The notes under the pieces: model-generated
What the model saw: only the letters and a program-made list of their open reading frames with translations
What the model was told of the DNA's origin: nothing
Database searches by the model: none
In this document: one piece after another, positions 50,011-63,856 of the stretch
Numbering within the stretch: the stretch's first letter is position 1
Layout of the letters: each line of letters opens with the position of its first letter
Position numbers and translations under genes: made by a program
From: Gymnogyps californianus
Lineage: Eukaryota > Chordata > Aves > Accipitriformes > Cathartidae
DNA: 64,000 bases
NCBI RefSeq assembly: GCF_018139145.2
Contig: NC_059487.1
Coordinates: 9,383,792 to 9,447,791, forward strand
Reading direction: 5' to 3'

Positions 50011-51181
50011 ACTGGAGATGACTGACTCTCCCAGCTTGTCCACATTCACATCAGCTCTGTTCTTACAACATTGCCATTTTAAAAATATATTTGGTGATGT
50101 GGCTGATAGTAAACATGGGTAAGTGGAGTTCATCTGCTTCTAATTTGGACACTATAGTGTCACATACTGTAAATGTTGAACAGATGATTATACCTGTGAT
50201 TTTATTTGTCACTGCATCAGGACTCCTCGGTCTCCTCTTCCTACAAACACCTTAAGGGTCTTCTCCATGCTGTCTCTCATATATGAAAGGCAAAGGATTC
50301 ACAGCTTCTCACTCTTCTTTCTCTTTCCTTCAGAAGATCCATTTCTGCTGAAACTTCTAAGAGAAGTTGCCCAGTGTTTGAAAGCCAGGGCAACGGTCAG
50401 TTTGAGAGCTTTGAATCTAGTTTATAGAATTCAAGGAAAATCAGCAGAAGTTTATAAAACCAGTAACAAGTTTATTAAATGTATATATTTGACTGCTTTC
50501 CCTAACTTTTATAACTGAATTGTCTTAGACTGCAGCCCCCAGTTTTGATTAGAGACTTGTAATATAAATATCCAATAATAACAACCATAATAAAAATGGG
50601 TAACGTAGCTCCACCCCTTCCTTCAGGAAAATTTTATTCCACTGAATGATTGCAAAGTAGCCCCAATTTTAAGTGCCTCTGCTTCAATCTTCAACATATT
50701 TCTTAGGAAGATTATAATATTCTCCCCTGTTCTGTGATGAATTAACTGTGTTTGGTCGTATTTTTTGAGGGGGGCAGGGGGAATTACCATATCACTATAT
50801 GCACAAGAGATCAAATGTATGATTAAAAATATTTATAATACTGATGTGGAAAAGAATGATATGTTAAACAGATAAGCATATAATAATGCATGTCTTACCC
50901 ATAAAATTTAATTTATCCCTTGGGCAGGGCATAAACTTTGCTCAAGAACAACATGTTTTCCATCTATAGATTGCAGAGCTAAACTGCTTAATTTTACAGC
51001 AAATTGATCACTGCTGTAATATTTCAGGAGCAAAATGATCCTCAACAGTCAGTTCAGTTTCAAAAGCCAAAATTTATCGTTCTGCTTCTGATTTAGTGAT
51101 AAGGTTTTTTAACATATTGGGCATTTCATCACTTTCTATCGGGAGTCAGCGTTGAACCAACAAAGAAATATTTTTTGAAAT

Positions 51182-51200
51182 CAACAACAACAACAACAAT
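51182..51200. repeat. (CAA)n microsatellite
   Basis: About six CAA units. Confidence 0.9.
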
Positions 51201-52244
51201 AAAAAAAGGAACATAAATAATATACATCCAACTGACAGAAGAGTTTAATATTCCCTTCAGACTGGTAGGAAATTACTCAGCTTCCTGTCCTTGTAAACAT
51301 GTGTCCTGGCCCGTACAGGAGGTACGCTGTACTGCCGCATGGGTGGAATCAGGCAGACTCCAGAGCCCAACTGCCTTCCTGAGTGCTGAGAAAACTATTT
51401 CATTTGTTTTCCCAAGTGGCTAAACTTCATTTTACCCAATGCAAATAAAATTTAGTAGATCTAAAGTTATTTGACACTTTTGATATGTTTAAAATAAATG
51501 TAGAGAGATTTAATGATGTGAAAGTTCATGACTCAGTAAAGATTGCTCCCTAGCTGGGGTCTTAGGATAGACACCTATAAAATCAAATTATTATAATCAC
51601 AGGAGTCATGAGAAAAAAGTAGGCCCTGCTGAGCTCTATTCACGGAGTTTTTGCATTCATTATACTCCTTCTAGTTATGAAACAAAGGGACGAGGTAGGC
51701 TGAAATCTCAAAAGGTTTTATCAAGTAATTCTTTGCAGCAGCATTTTGTGATTACTACAGTGAATTTTTAGAAATCCGATTCATATGCCAAGAGAAGAGG
51801 AAAAAGACACGTCTTCTTCATTACCTCAATGCGGTAGTAAATGCTCATTTTTGAACAATAACCCCCAAAATTATGGACACTGGAAAAATAAAAGTAAATG
51901 CATGGATTATATTTGTTCCATTTATCAGAGAGTGTTATTCAGCTACCTCCGGAGTAAGTTACTGAGAAAAACATCCAACTTGAACACATTATGCATGATG
52001 CAAAAGTCAGGTTTTAAAAGGCTAACTCCCACTGACTGATGTTGTGTGTGATTTAGGAGAGAAATAACTTTAAAAATCCTCCTCAGACATACATATATCC
52101 CCCATCCATTTGGATACCTAATCAGCAATACCGTGTGGTTATATTTTGGTGAGTGGCACATATTTACACACAGGAGAACATGTATATAGCTGTTTTATAA
52201 TCAAGAAGATTATTTCCCAAAGCTGCTATTGCCTTTATGCATAT

Positions 52245-52690
52245 ATCTGCACACTGACCTGGGACACACTGAATGGAGACACGGTAATTAGGTCATTTGC
52301 TTGGGCCTGATATTTCTTTGGAGGCTTAAAGGGTAAAATGTCTCTGTGCACAGTGCAGAGTGTGATGGTATATTTTTCATGTTTGTGCTTTATAATAAAA
52401 ACAAGAGAAAGAAAAGGATCAAATGCCAACAGTTTTTGTGAGGAAAACAATAATTATGGGTGCATATTTCACCTGCAATTATTTACAACTGGAGTTTAGA
52501 TCAGGGAGATGTCTAAATCCTTGATGGAAGCTCACAGTCGGCAATGCAGACGCTTTGTCTGGCCACAGTCTGTTTGGCTCAATGGGATTATGCTGGGGAA
52601 GAAGATGCCAAGCACTCTGGTTCCCTTTAAAAACTGAGGCAAAAGATTTCAGCTGCAGGCTCAACTGATTTAAATGCACATGTTCTTCAT
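52245..52690. promoter_or_regulatory. Possible conserved non-coding block
   Basis: This is unique, repeat-free sequence of balanced composition with TAATTA (52285-52290) and CAATTATTT homeodomain-type sites. It is offered only as a region to compare across birds. Nothing in the sequence alone proves conservation. Confidence 0.15.
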
Positions 52691-54410
52691 CAGTCAGTTA
52701 CATCCATTAGGTGCCTGAGCATGGAAACCCTCCCCACATTTCTACTAATAAGCACTTACGCAAATAATTTAGAAACACGGGTCCATATCCTCAACTTGTG
52801 CAGTTTTACTGAGAATAGTGGATAAAAGGTGATTTATGTTAGCCAATATTTCAAATGTATTTTCTAAGGCTCAAAATTCAGCTTTGGAAATACATGCAAG
52901 ACTTCTAACAGAAGAATGCACTAGAGGTTGTCAATCTTCTTTTAATTACAGAGTTAAGTATAGGAAATCCTTTACCAATCAGTTGCAATTAAAGAAGAAC
53001 TGTCTGTGGACAATTTAGTGGATTTGTTTTACTTCGCATCGTCTTTCTCAGGTGGTTTTCACATAAAATCCCTTCTTCAGGTTTTATGTTTTACAGTTGT
53101 GCTCGAAGACCCCATCAGCTCTCCTACAACTGGGTGCTATAGAAATCCATAGTAAGAGACAGCATGAACGAATGTAAAATGTGGGCTGTGTTCAAATTCA
53201 CTCTGTGTCCACATGCTCAGAATTGTCCATTTACAAGCAGTCCCACAAAAAACCATGAACACATTGGTGATCATAAATCATGTACTGTAATTATGCTTGC
53301 CAATGAATGTCCAGCAAACTATTTTAATGAGTGTTTGCATTCATAATGACTGTGTCTGCACCCAAATCTCAAGGTGAAAACCGGGTGAAATTGCTGCATG
53401 CTGAGCCCACAATTTGAAATACAAAATACATATCAAGTCCAGGCTCTTATGAAAATGGGTTCACATTTGCTTAGTAGGTTCATGAACACTAAGCAAACAT
53501 TTCAGTGAACCAGATCACAGTTTTGAAAGTGCCATCCCAAACCTAGTTTCTTATCAGAGACGTTTTCTGTGTTGTAACAGCAGTAAGTACAGGGTTAGCT
53601 CCCCTTTACCTTTTCCCTCTTTCATGCTTTTGTGCATTTCTTGGGTTCTTCAGTTCCCTCCCGCTGTATTTCAGGCTGTGCGCTCTCCTCGCCTGAAATC
53701 CTCTCTGCTATATCTCTGTTATTATTCCCTCTAAACTTTCTTTGTTACCTGCTCTGTCTCCTATTATTTCTCCTGTGTCATCAAAAACTGACTCTGTACA
53801 GTCTGCCAATTAGCCTTTGTCTGTCAGCACATTCATCAGCATCCTGAAGAGTGATGGTGAATGGCAGCGCATGGAAGTGCTATCTGATATGCAGCTGTGT
53901 GTCCTTGCACATAGATATAGCATTACTGATGAAGTGGTGGGATGTGGCTTAGATTTCCTAGAGACAAAACTTTTGGTAAGAAGCAGATACAATTAGTAAC
54001 AAATGAAATAGAATGAATTAAAAGAGAAGCTGTTTCAAAATTAACAGCTAAGTGCACAGAACTTTCTGCATTTAAAATAGACTGTTATGAATATGGACCT
54101 CCTATGTATGCAAAGTAAAAAAGCCTGACATAGGTATTTCCAGGAAACAAAGAGAATTAACGGTGTAATCTGACATTACGTACCTGCAAGTGAGTAATGC
54201 AAATAAAGCTGCTTCTGTACTTGTTACAGGGAAAATAATATGACTTTGGTATAAAACACGCATTGCATCCTTCTGTGGAAATATATCAGTATGCAGTATT
54301 CAAAATTCAAATATTAATGATCACATAAATATTCTATGATCTTGGCTATTACTTTCAGAACAAACATTTTAATTTTAAGATGTCATATTTGTAAAAGCTG
54401 TATTTTGAGT

Positions 54411-54432
54411 AAGAGAGAGAGAAAGAGAGAGG
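54411..54432. repeat. (GA)n microsatellite, imperfect
   Basis: GA repeats with one AA interruption. Confidence 0.9.
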
Positions 54433-55017
54433 CAGACCCTTTTAAAGGTGTCTCAGTATCTTGCCATGGTATCTTTGCTTAGCAAATACATGGCACGTTT
54501 AAATTTCTTTTAGCTCTACAATGTTCACCTGCTTAAACATTTACAATGCTACTATTGAAAAAAAAAATATAGGAAGAAATAAAAAGCAAATGCATAAGTG
54601 TGTGTTTGGATGAACTGTGGATGTCTGAAAGTGCATGCCAGTAGGTAGAATTAGATTTATGAGGCTGGGTTTATGTGTGTAAGCTTTAGAGCAAACTTCA
54701 AGGGTATGTATGACCAGAGCAGTAGGATTATATGAGTAGCCTATAAAACTATACCCTCCTATCACTACATCTTTGCTAAGGGATGTTTCCAAATTAATCA
54801 GAAAGGAAAGCAAAATAATAAATTATAAAATATTAAGCACAAATGAGACTTTTGACTTGTCTAGACAGTCTGGATCAGATTTTCAAAGGAAAGGTATAAG
54901 AAAATTTTATTCATGCCAAAAGTCAGCTTTTGTATATGCAAATGGATAGTTATTACAAATGTTGCAAGTGGATTTCCAGGTATTATTTCAAAATCAGTCT
55001 GCCAGATCTGAATGAGC

Positions 55018-55085
55018 TAGATTTTCCAAGTACTCAACACATGGCCTTGCAGCCAGATTCCCAGAAGAGCTCAGCAATGGTGTCA
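55018..55085. mobile_element. Possible ancient CR1/L3-like fragment
   Basis: TAGATTTTCCAAGTACTCAACACATGG, then CCAGATTCCCAGAAGAGCTCAGCA, resembles the 'gattttcaaaagtgctcagcac' motif, present twice in a row as in old turtle and bird copies. A related CAGATTTTCAAAGGAAA lies at about 54875. Confidence 0.4.
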
Positions 55086-58000
55086 CGGTGGGTTGGGATC
55101 TATGAAGCACTTTGAAAAAGCTGGCTCTTACTTATTTAATTAAATAGAAACAAAGTGCTTATGGAAATCTCGAGTTTGTTGTGAGTAATAAACATATAGA
55201 AACTGGCCCTAAGGTGTTATGAAAATTTTCACGCAAGTCTTACATCTATTAATATTTGTTGATCCTGATCAGTTCCCAGGGCTACCCGAGGAATGAGAAT
55301 GCCTTGCAGATTTTTAAGGTGGGACCTTGAACCCTTTGAGGGTCTGGAGCATTTGGTGAGCATCACTCCATTGCTTTCTTGTGAAGCACATCAAGTCCTG
55401 ACTGCACAAACTGGCATGGCAGAGGGAAAGACCAGCCTAGCATTTCTCCTGGAAGGTCTTTAATCATTCTCATCGTTCTTGGCTTCTGCTGCCGGAGCGT
55501 GTTGGGGGAATACAGGCTGCAGCTTCCCCACAAGCACAGGCGAGTGGGGGCACGCTCCCTGCCAGTGATGCAGTCGTGGCTGTGCGTTTCATCCTTGAGG
55601 TCCTGTGCCTGGTCCCGAGGAGCCAAAGTCCGAGGGATTGAGCTGCATGGGCAACCCCCTTGCCTTTTTAGCTCTCTCGATCGTGTGTAACACAGCACAA
55701 AGATTGTTAGTGTGGAAAACACCGATGCATTGTCGTCTGCCCACTGTTTCATTTACTTAGTTGTAAAAATACAATCCGCAGTCTCACTTTATATTTAGAA
55801 ATCATTACACTTCAAAAGCTTGTTTTATTATGGCTTTCTTGATCAGCATTCATTTGTTTGCACCCTTAGCATCACCATTTCCTCGTGGTAGGATACAGCG
55901 TGCTTTGAAAGCATTCTCCGAGAGGAAGAAGCCATTTCGAGGAGCTTAGCGGAGGCTCTGATTTTCAAAAGAGTTGGGATTTGGTTGGATGTATAAAAGA
56001 ATATCTAATTAGTGCACATATCTGTCACAGTGATAAACAGGGATAGTTACAATCATTTGTATGCACAGAGGCAAGAAGTCACTTCTAATACTGTTAAAAA
56101 TATTGAAAAGTCGATCTCAGGAAGGTTTCCACGGGGGCCAGGGGGACTATTTAAGAAACAAGATGCCTGGAGAAAGATGCATTGGAATAAGATTTTATGA
56201 CAGCCTATGCATATAGATACCGCTCACACTTGGTGACCACAGCAGTTAAAACAGGCTGGGTATAAACTCGATGTTTGGTACACAGGTCTGCCTTTGGCAG
56301 CGCAGAGCTGGAACAAGCCCGAGAGCTGTGGGTGGCTCCTGCAGGTTCCCTGTGGGCTCCATGTCTTCTCTTCACATTCCTCCTGCCTTGCTCTTTTTGG
56401 ATAAAGTGCAATCCCCTGTGCAATGGGGATAGGCCCTGAGCTCCACAGGCCCCAAAACTACGTTTGCTTTGCCTTGGGTGAGCATCCAGACTGCACCCAG
56501 GTAACGAATGCCTACAACCGAGGAAAATGGTGAATCTTCCAGTTCTTGCTTGCTTTTCTGGAAAAATAATTTTCCTCATCTCAGCATGCTTCTTTTTGCC
56601 ACGTTTGTGTTAATTGTGAGGTTTTCACTTATTTGCTTATAGTTCTGTGCCTTTCTGTTTGTCCATGCAGAGAATGTGTGCATATTATGCCATATTTTGT
56701 GTTACTGAGCATGTTTCTGTTTCTTCAGCTTGCTTTACATTGTTTACAAATTCTTGGCAGAAATCCATATCAGCCAGCGACTGGTTAGCAGAATTAAGAA
56801 ATGCTTCTTGTATTTGCTCTACAGAGAAGTATTGGTTAGTGTCCTCTGTAAAATGAGCGATCAGCATACTGATAGCAGGAGCTTTTTGTTGCTCAACACT
56901 GCCAGGTCTAAAACTAGACTTCAAGTTTGCAGGAAGAATTCTTCAGCCAGTGGGGCTGACTTCTTGTTCATGCTGTTAGCGTCTGAAACTGCTGCTGACC
57001 AAATGGTGCTCAACAGGGTCACGCCTCAAGGATGCAATTCATTTTCCTTATAATTACTGTTGTGTTCTCAGAGCCCAGACAGTCTCTTTAAAGACAGTTG
57101 ATCCGCAGGTTCAATAAAACCACTCAAAACCACTGAAGAAGTAACCTTCAGAAACTTTGCACAACCACAGGCAAGATGGGGAGAACTACAGCTCTCCTGG
57201 TGGGTCGCTTCCTATTAGCAGCTCTTTGGTGGACGTGGTATTTAACACCAAATCTACTCAGCAGAGAAGGATTGTGAGAGAAGTACAGCGGTCACCAGAT
57301 ACTTTAAATGATTTACAAGCCTGAAGTTTGTATTAGGATTGCTGTAATCTACTTTAGGTGCACAAACTGGCAGCTTGGTCTGCTCAACACGAGTCAGGGA
57401 AATTGAAAGTTCGAGAACATTTCTGACAGTATTTCAGCCCCAAATGACAGGAGCTTGCAGGGAGTGGCTGCTGCTGGGAGCTTTCACTCACATCCAAATC
57501 AGAAGCAAGAAATGAAGTCCTTCCACTTGTGAATCTCTCTCAAAATCAAAATCCTCCAGGGTGGGTTTTGGTCCGGTTGCTCAAACCTGACTCGCATATA
57601 AATTCAAAAGTATTTGAGACTGAATATCAGGTTTTGATCCTTCCAGTGTCTCCTCTAATTCTGACACCATTGGCTTCTTCCAGACCAGGTTTTTGCAATA
57701 TGTCAGTTTTCTCTGCAGCGGGCGGCATACAATTCTGCCTTACATTTTACCTTTGCATTTTCATCTCCTGTAATTCCTTCTGATACATTTCACCACATGA
57801 TCTTCAGATAGGATTTGTATTTGCTCTTGGGCTGTTTCTACTGTCCTACATATGTCAGTAATTTTTTGCAGAGTCAGACTATCTTCCCTGAAGAATTTTC
57901 TATTGTCATCACTTCTGAGCCCCACTACAGTTGCTGCCCCTGTTAATTCCCTTAAAAAGATATTCAGTTATATGTCACCAGCAGGTCTGTATTGCACTGG

Positions 58001-58344
58001 CTATCCTCCATGTGCTGCTTATAGCTTGCTTTGGCACACAATATAAAACATGTTTTCTGGACATAAAAATCATACGACTTCTTGGGTGATAGATCACGTA
58101 CATAAATACAGATATTAAAATCTTAATTAGTTATTGTCTGGTTATTTGTGTACTGCTGTGGAGATGCTCTTTCTTAAATATTGTAAATACTAAGCGTTTG
58201 ATATAATAGCTGTTATTTTCTTTACTCCTCAAAATAACTACATGCATTGCATTCTTTATATATTTCTGTGCACCTGCTTTTCAGCCTAGAATTGTAACAC
58301 AGCACATTATAGAAGAGAGATTTTCATAGACACAAATGGGAATT

Positions 58345-58412
58345 AAGTGTCCAATTCAATTGACTTTTAATTGGAGTTGAACAACTACAAAGCCTTTGAA
58401 GAACTCTGCTAC
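58345..58412. mobile_element. Possible ancient CR1/L3-like fragment
   Basis: AATTGACTTTTAATTGGAGTTGAACAACTACAAAGCCTTTGAAGAACTCTG resembles 'attgacttcaatgggagttaggcacctaaatacctttgaagatctg'. Confidence 0.42.
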
Positions 58413-59395
58413 ACTAAACCTCTTAATTTAGCCTGAACCTGTTTGTTGATGAAAATCCCAACTCCTAGGCAGCAGTAGGGAAAGGTTTCTTTTTGCTCCA
58501 GTAGCCACATTATCATTCACAAAACATCCAAGGAGTTTGGTCTTAGTAAAGTTCATAGCTGACTGAGAAATAGATTTATTCTAATTTTTTACCTTGTGGT
58601 CAAATAATATAGAAATATTGTTACAGTTAGCAGGAAAATCAAACATTTCTCTCTGTTTTAGAAAATAAGTTATTATATGTTTCCTTATATGTTTTCCTTT
58701 TACTAAAAATCTACTTGTTTTGTAGTGGAAATGGGCAATTTCTTACCTAAAGTGGGGATATTTTGAGTAAAAAAAATATTTTAAAGTTATTTCTTCAAAT
58801 GATAATTGTACACATTATACATACCTTAATAAAATCCAGTTGTCTATTAAAATAATTATAGAAAGTTTTGTAACTTTTTCCAATTCTTTTTGATCTGTAA
58901 TCTTCTCAATAGATATATAAATCTTTAATATATTATAAAAACAAACATCAAAACCAAAAGTATTACTAGTGAAGGGTCAAAGCATGAATATAAAAGGGAA
59001 GTATATTTTGCATGCTCTGATGATGAAAAGATGACCAATATTTTAGAGATTCTAGCTTAAGTCACAGAAGATTTCCTAAAACAAGGACACGACAGAAACA
59101 CATTTTTTCAGCATTATCGCTGCTTGTTCTCTCAAATCCTTCATATGTCACAGCACTATTTTAGGACAACTTCATGTTTGCTTCCATTTCTGTTAATTTG
59201 GTACCTGAGGTAGCGGTGCAGTGGTTGGTTATCGGGTGCTGCGTTCAGTTCCCGGAAAAAAGGCAGTCCTCCTTAGGTTGATAATATGTCTGGCATCTGC
59301 ACATGTACATCAAATGCATATTTTACTTTCTTCCTTTGTATTCCACGTATACTGCAGCAGATAAGACTAGACAAATGCACTTTCATTGACAAAGA

Positions 59396-59485
59396 CTCAC
59401 AGAATGCTTTGGGGTGGAAAGGATATTTGGTGATGGTATCTTGCATAGTTTGTCCCCTCTGCACCATGGCAGGATTGATTGCTTT
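59396..59485 (-). mobile_element. CR1 LINE 3'-end fragment, degraded
   Basis: TCACAGAATG-TTTGGG-TGGAAAGGA, followed by CCCCTCTGCACCATGGCAGGAT, follows the well-known end of CR1 elements read in reverse complement, so the element is on the minus strand with its 3' end at the left. It is short and diverged, with no reverse transcriptase frame. CR1 is the dominant LINE of birds and supports a sauropsid origin. Confidence 0.6.
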
Positions 59486-62074
59486 ATCACTAAATGATCC
59501 CTGATGGATGAGTATTGGGTCTAGGCATCAGTTAAAAGTGAGGATGATAATTCAGTTTTACTGATGCCACTGAAAGGGGAAGTTAATCTATTAAATTGTT
59601 TAGAAGTTTTACAATTTCCCATAAAGTGTTTAAAGCAGAGCTTCTCAACCTTTGCCACTGCATGACCTGCTCTTTCTTCTTATCATCCTTTTTATCCATG
59701 CATATAGCATGTAATTAACCTGGTGGCCTCCAGTATAGCATTGAGGGAGGCAAGGTGATTTTTCCCCCTGTTAAGGACATAAAGGACCTCATATACAGAT
59801 CAAAAGGAATGGGGAGCTTTGTTCTAAGAGTTACAAATTATAGGGTCTAGTAACCTGGGGTGGTTTGTGTCACATCTGGTGTCTGGGCTTGGACAGCACC
59901 TCTGTGGGATCATGGTCTTGGATCCTTGCCTGGCTCAGGGTGTGCTCCCAGATTTGCTCTCATCTGCATGAGGTTCTTGCAAGACATCTCCTTGTGCGTG
60001 CCTGCACGGGCTTTAACACCCCTTGGCCTGACTGTCCAGGCTGGCACGCTCAGGGGCACAGGGTACCATCGGAGCTGATGGTAGGCTGACTCCTCTGCAC
60101 CCAGAAACATCTACCCAAGTACTTTACAGGGCTGACTGGCTGGCATGTGGGGTGACAGAGTCACACCAGCCCAGTCCGGTTGTCCTGTAACAGGGAGGAA
60201 CAGAGTGAGAACTGGGCCTTTTGGAGACACAGTTTCTTCCCTGGGATGATGTTGCTCTGTGCCACCTCAAAGGCAATGCTTGCGCAGAGCCACCCCAGCC
60301 CCAGAATGATGAGGCACAGGGACAGATGCAAATGAGAGAAAATTAGAATAAAAGAAATTAATATTTGATGCATACAAGCATATGCACATAAATATAAATA
60401 CATTTATATCTAAAATTGAATAGTTTTTCCCCAGAGTGAGTGAGCTGTATTTGCTGCTTGGGTTGTGCTGTCACTCGTGAAGATGATTGTAGAGCCCCTC
60501 AAATTACAGTACAGCCTTTTACCCATGCCGGTGCCACCCATTTTCCTACCGTGTCTAATGTTGATTAGGAAGGTCTCTGAAAGCTCAGCAGAGGAAAAAG
60601 CTAGAGGACAGAATTATAATAATGGAGAAAGACAAAGATACAGAAGAAGGGGAATGGATATTATCAGCATGTTACATTTTTGTGCAAAAAGTCATACAGT
60701 ATTAAGCTGTTTTGAATAATGCAACTGACAACTGTCATGAAGAAAATTTGCCAGTGCTGGACTCCACCCCGAAGTATCCAATTTAGTTCGTATCTGACAT
60801 AAATGCAAACATTTGTTTGAAATGGGTCAGGGATGAGATTCATCAGAAATTCAGTTATGCTGGGAAACCAATGGCAGAGTACCCTGCTGTTTGAAGATCA
60901 ATGAGAATTGCCACGGAAAAGTTATCTGATTTGCCAACAACTTACCAGATTGCTGTTTCCCTATTAACTGGGTTAGAAAGGTTTTCAGAGAAGATGAAAA
61001 TTGAATAATGAAAAGGTGAGAAAGTTTTAAAAATAAACATACAAGCCAAACAGTTGACTATTGATGGGATGGTGTAGTAGAGGATGGATCGTTCAGACAG
61101 ATAATGGTCACAAACCGAAGCTCCTCTGTGGATAGTTTGTCCTCTTAATGAGCTGAGCAGGCCTTATCTAACATGTGCTTAGTTATCACTAGTAGTGCAG
61201 GATTAGGTCAATTAATAGAGCTATCTGGGTATTTTTTTGCCTGAACAGGTTTTCACTGGAAATTGCTGATTATTTAAACCAATTTATTGTGTGGAAATAT
61301 GTTGTTTTGAATAAGCGTTTGTCAGGAAGATTTCTTCAGTTTCAAGGAGATTTTCTCGTCAAAAGCAAAATAAACCTCAGAACCAATGGTAGATAAGACA
61401 CTCACCAGCAACAGAGATGCGAGTTCAAATGGCTCCATGATGTTGGTTGCTTGTTAAAATTCATCCGTTGTAGGTTCTCCTTCCACAAAGCAAATAGAGA
61501 GAGAGAAAAATTAACTAGAAATCAGAATATTTGGAGTGTTTCTTCCAGCACAGGAAGTATCAGACCTTTGCGTTCTCTGTACCTGTTCTGGTTACATTGT
61601 GGTGAGAGGCAACCGCTGTCCGTTCACTCATTTCACCTCTCCTTCGTAAAGCTCACTGCCCGCTCTGGACTTTGTGAGAAGAAAGGAGACACTGTCAAAC
61701 AGCCGCTTTCTCAGGTTCAGAAAAGAAAAGGACTTGTTTCTGATTTTGTTGCCAGGTCAAGCAGAAATCTGGCGCTGTTATTCCCCTCTCAGCAGGCTAA
61801 AAGAGGTGTGCTAATGGATCCAGGAGACCGCAGCGCTAAGTTAGTTGCAAATAACACTCTGTCCACGAGCATGCGCTGGTCAGATAGGTGGGAGGTAGGC
61901 AATACTCCTTCATCACGTTTATTTCAACAGCAACCACCAACTGTTATAATTCCTCTTTCCATCCTTGCATTGGCCAACATGCAGGTGAATAATTGTGAAT
62001 AATTTGAAAAAAATCAATGTTTGGGAACGCATTTCTGCCACTTCCAGTGATGAAGACACAGAGGTATCGTGTGC

Positions 62075-62092
62075 TTCTCCTCCTCCTCCTCC
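62075..62092. repeat. (CTC)n microsatellite
   Basis: Five to six TCC/CTC units. Confidence 0.85.
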
Positions 62093-62814
62093 AGACATGG
62101 ACTGCCTTCTTAAGTAGAACCAGATAGCACTGGTCCATTCCCATGGGCACCACTAAAACTCATGCATGTACAGGTGAGTGTTGCCCTGGAGAATATCTTC
62201 TTAAATCTGAGCTTACTAAATTGATACAAGCAGGACACTCTTTTGGAATGGTAATTTTGCTTTCTGAACGAGCATTTATGTGATCTCTGTATCAATACTT
62301 ACCTGCAGATCATCAGTGCACTGGGGAAAACGTGCGTGGGATCTTCAGAAACCATTTTTAAGCAGCGATAACAAAATCAGAATGATGGTCACTATTCAGG
62401 GAGCAAACAAGCCTTCACTTCAGAGTAAAGATACTGGAAAAACAAATAAAAATGTTTAAATAACTAAAATTGTCTGTTAGCTCAAAGCCTCAATTCATCC
62501 TTTGCAGACCTCCAGATTACTCAGTGGAGAAGAGGAGAAAGAATCAATAGAAGTGACAGTAAATAAATTTATGGAATAAGATAGGGTTCAGATAAAGTAA
62601 AACTCTGACTGCAACTTTGCCTCAAACTGAGCAGAACCTTTTTCAAGTTTCACAAAGGTCTGAATAATTTTTTCTAGAAGTGAATAAAATTTCTGCTGTT
62701 TCTTTACTCCCTGATTCAAGTGGAGATTTTAAACAATATGGTGAGCAAAACGTTATAAGTAACAGAGAACATGAAAGGACATCAAAGGTTCAGGGAATGA
62801 GGGAAGAGTCTGAG

Positions 62815-62910
62815 ATTCGAAAGATCTGGATTCAGTTTGAAGCACTATTCCTGAGCTACTTAGAGACTGGGCAAAATAATTCATTACTGAAACCTTAATT
62901 TCTTTTGCGG
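62815..62910. mobile_element. Possible MIR-like fragment, forward orientation
   Basis: ATTCGAAAGATCTGGATTC, then CTGAGCTACTTAGAGACTGGGCAAAATAATTC, resembles the MIR core ('tagctgtgtgaccttgggcaagttac') with many changes. Confidence 0.3.
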
Positions 62911-62972
62911 CCCTTCTTTATTTAGAATATAAGAGAATCTGGCTGTAGAGAGGGGTGCACTGAATCCCTTAC

Positions 62973-62999
62973 TACTATTGTAACAAAACAACAATAGTA
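62973..62999. repeat. Small perfect inverted repeat
   Basis: TACTATTGT and ACAATAGTA form 9-bp perfect arms around a 9-nt loop. No promoter or gene context gives it a role. Confidence 0.75.
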
Positions 63000-63825
63000 A
63001 TAATTGCTATTTTTTGTCTCTGTGTGACAACGCTAACTTTGCACTCTCAGGCTTAGAAGGTTATTTTCTTCTATATATACAGTTTTACAATTATTCAGTA
63101 GACTTGCAGATTAAGTACCTAGCTCATTCCTACGTGCTCTGATATTTGCACACACTCAAATCAGATAAACAGTTATAAAATTCTGACTTAGCACACATTC
63201 AGAGTTAGGAGTTTTAACTCGATCTGAACCCATAAACCTTTTGAATTTCCCCCGTAGAATCAAAGGAAATGAAATGCTGGTGCTATTCAGTATTAATAGT
63301 TTTTGGTTGACAGATAGCTGCAAGGCACAGCGCTTGGTACTCACACACTGAACGCATTTTCGTTCCCAAGTAAAGCCAGCCCTTCAGTTCGGTGGCTTCA
63401 TCGACCGTACATCTTCCCCTCCGTGCTGACGGTGCTTTTGGACTGGGCTTGCTACCTCTATCCTGCCGTCACGGCCTGAAAAACTGAATATACGATACCA
63501 AATTTTCATTTTTGCTCAGGGTATGAGCATTTCTCTTGCAGGGAGTACAAGGCACTGTGGGACAACACGTCTGCTGGCGTCCTCCTCGCCGGAGTCCCCG
63601 GGGAGCTCAGGTGTGTGCTCCTGGCACACATGCCATTAGAGGGCAGTCAACACTGCTTCCAGTAGCCTCTCATGTCATCTGTTTCTCTGCCATGTTTAAT
63701 AGGCTTTGTCTGGTTCAGGGCAAACCCCATTAGGCATGAAAAGGCAGAGCTACGTAAAGGAACTTGCGCTGACAGTCTGTTAAATGAGTAAGATTCTGCA
63801 GGATAGTGGGATTCAGCTGTTTTGG

Positions 63826-63856
63826 AAAAAAAAACCACACACACACAGACACACAT
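63826..63856. repeat. A-run followed by (CA)n microsatellite
   Basis: Nine A residues are followed by about nine CA dinucleotides with one GA interruption. Confidence 0.9.

Larger units (their letters stand above)
38900..50200. other. Intergenic region upstream of ZFP64, middle block
   Basis: No gene is supported. The block is notable for its density of ancient L3/CR1-like and L2/MIR-like fragments (39834-39900, 40395-40520, 42511-42580, 45146-45240, 46699-46740, 48820-48930, 49165-49260). The remainder is unique AT-rich DNA. Confidence 0.65.

Noticed and set aside
55363..55752. 129-codon ATG-started open frame, minus strand
   Set aside because: The composition is unremarkable, no family is recognised, and there is no flanking splice or promoter context.
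56205..56579. 124-codon ATG-started open frame, minus strand
   Set aside because: No recognisable domain, no neighbouring exons; treated as chance.
61451..62002. Longest open frame outside ZFP64 (183 codons, plus strand)
   Set aside because: It begins at TTG, not ATG; the first internal ATG leaves only about 65 codons. No domain, no repeated or conserved-looking motif, and chance open frames of this size are expected in 64 kb.
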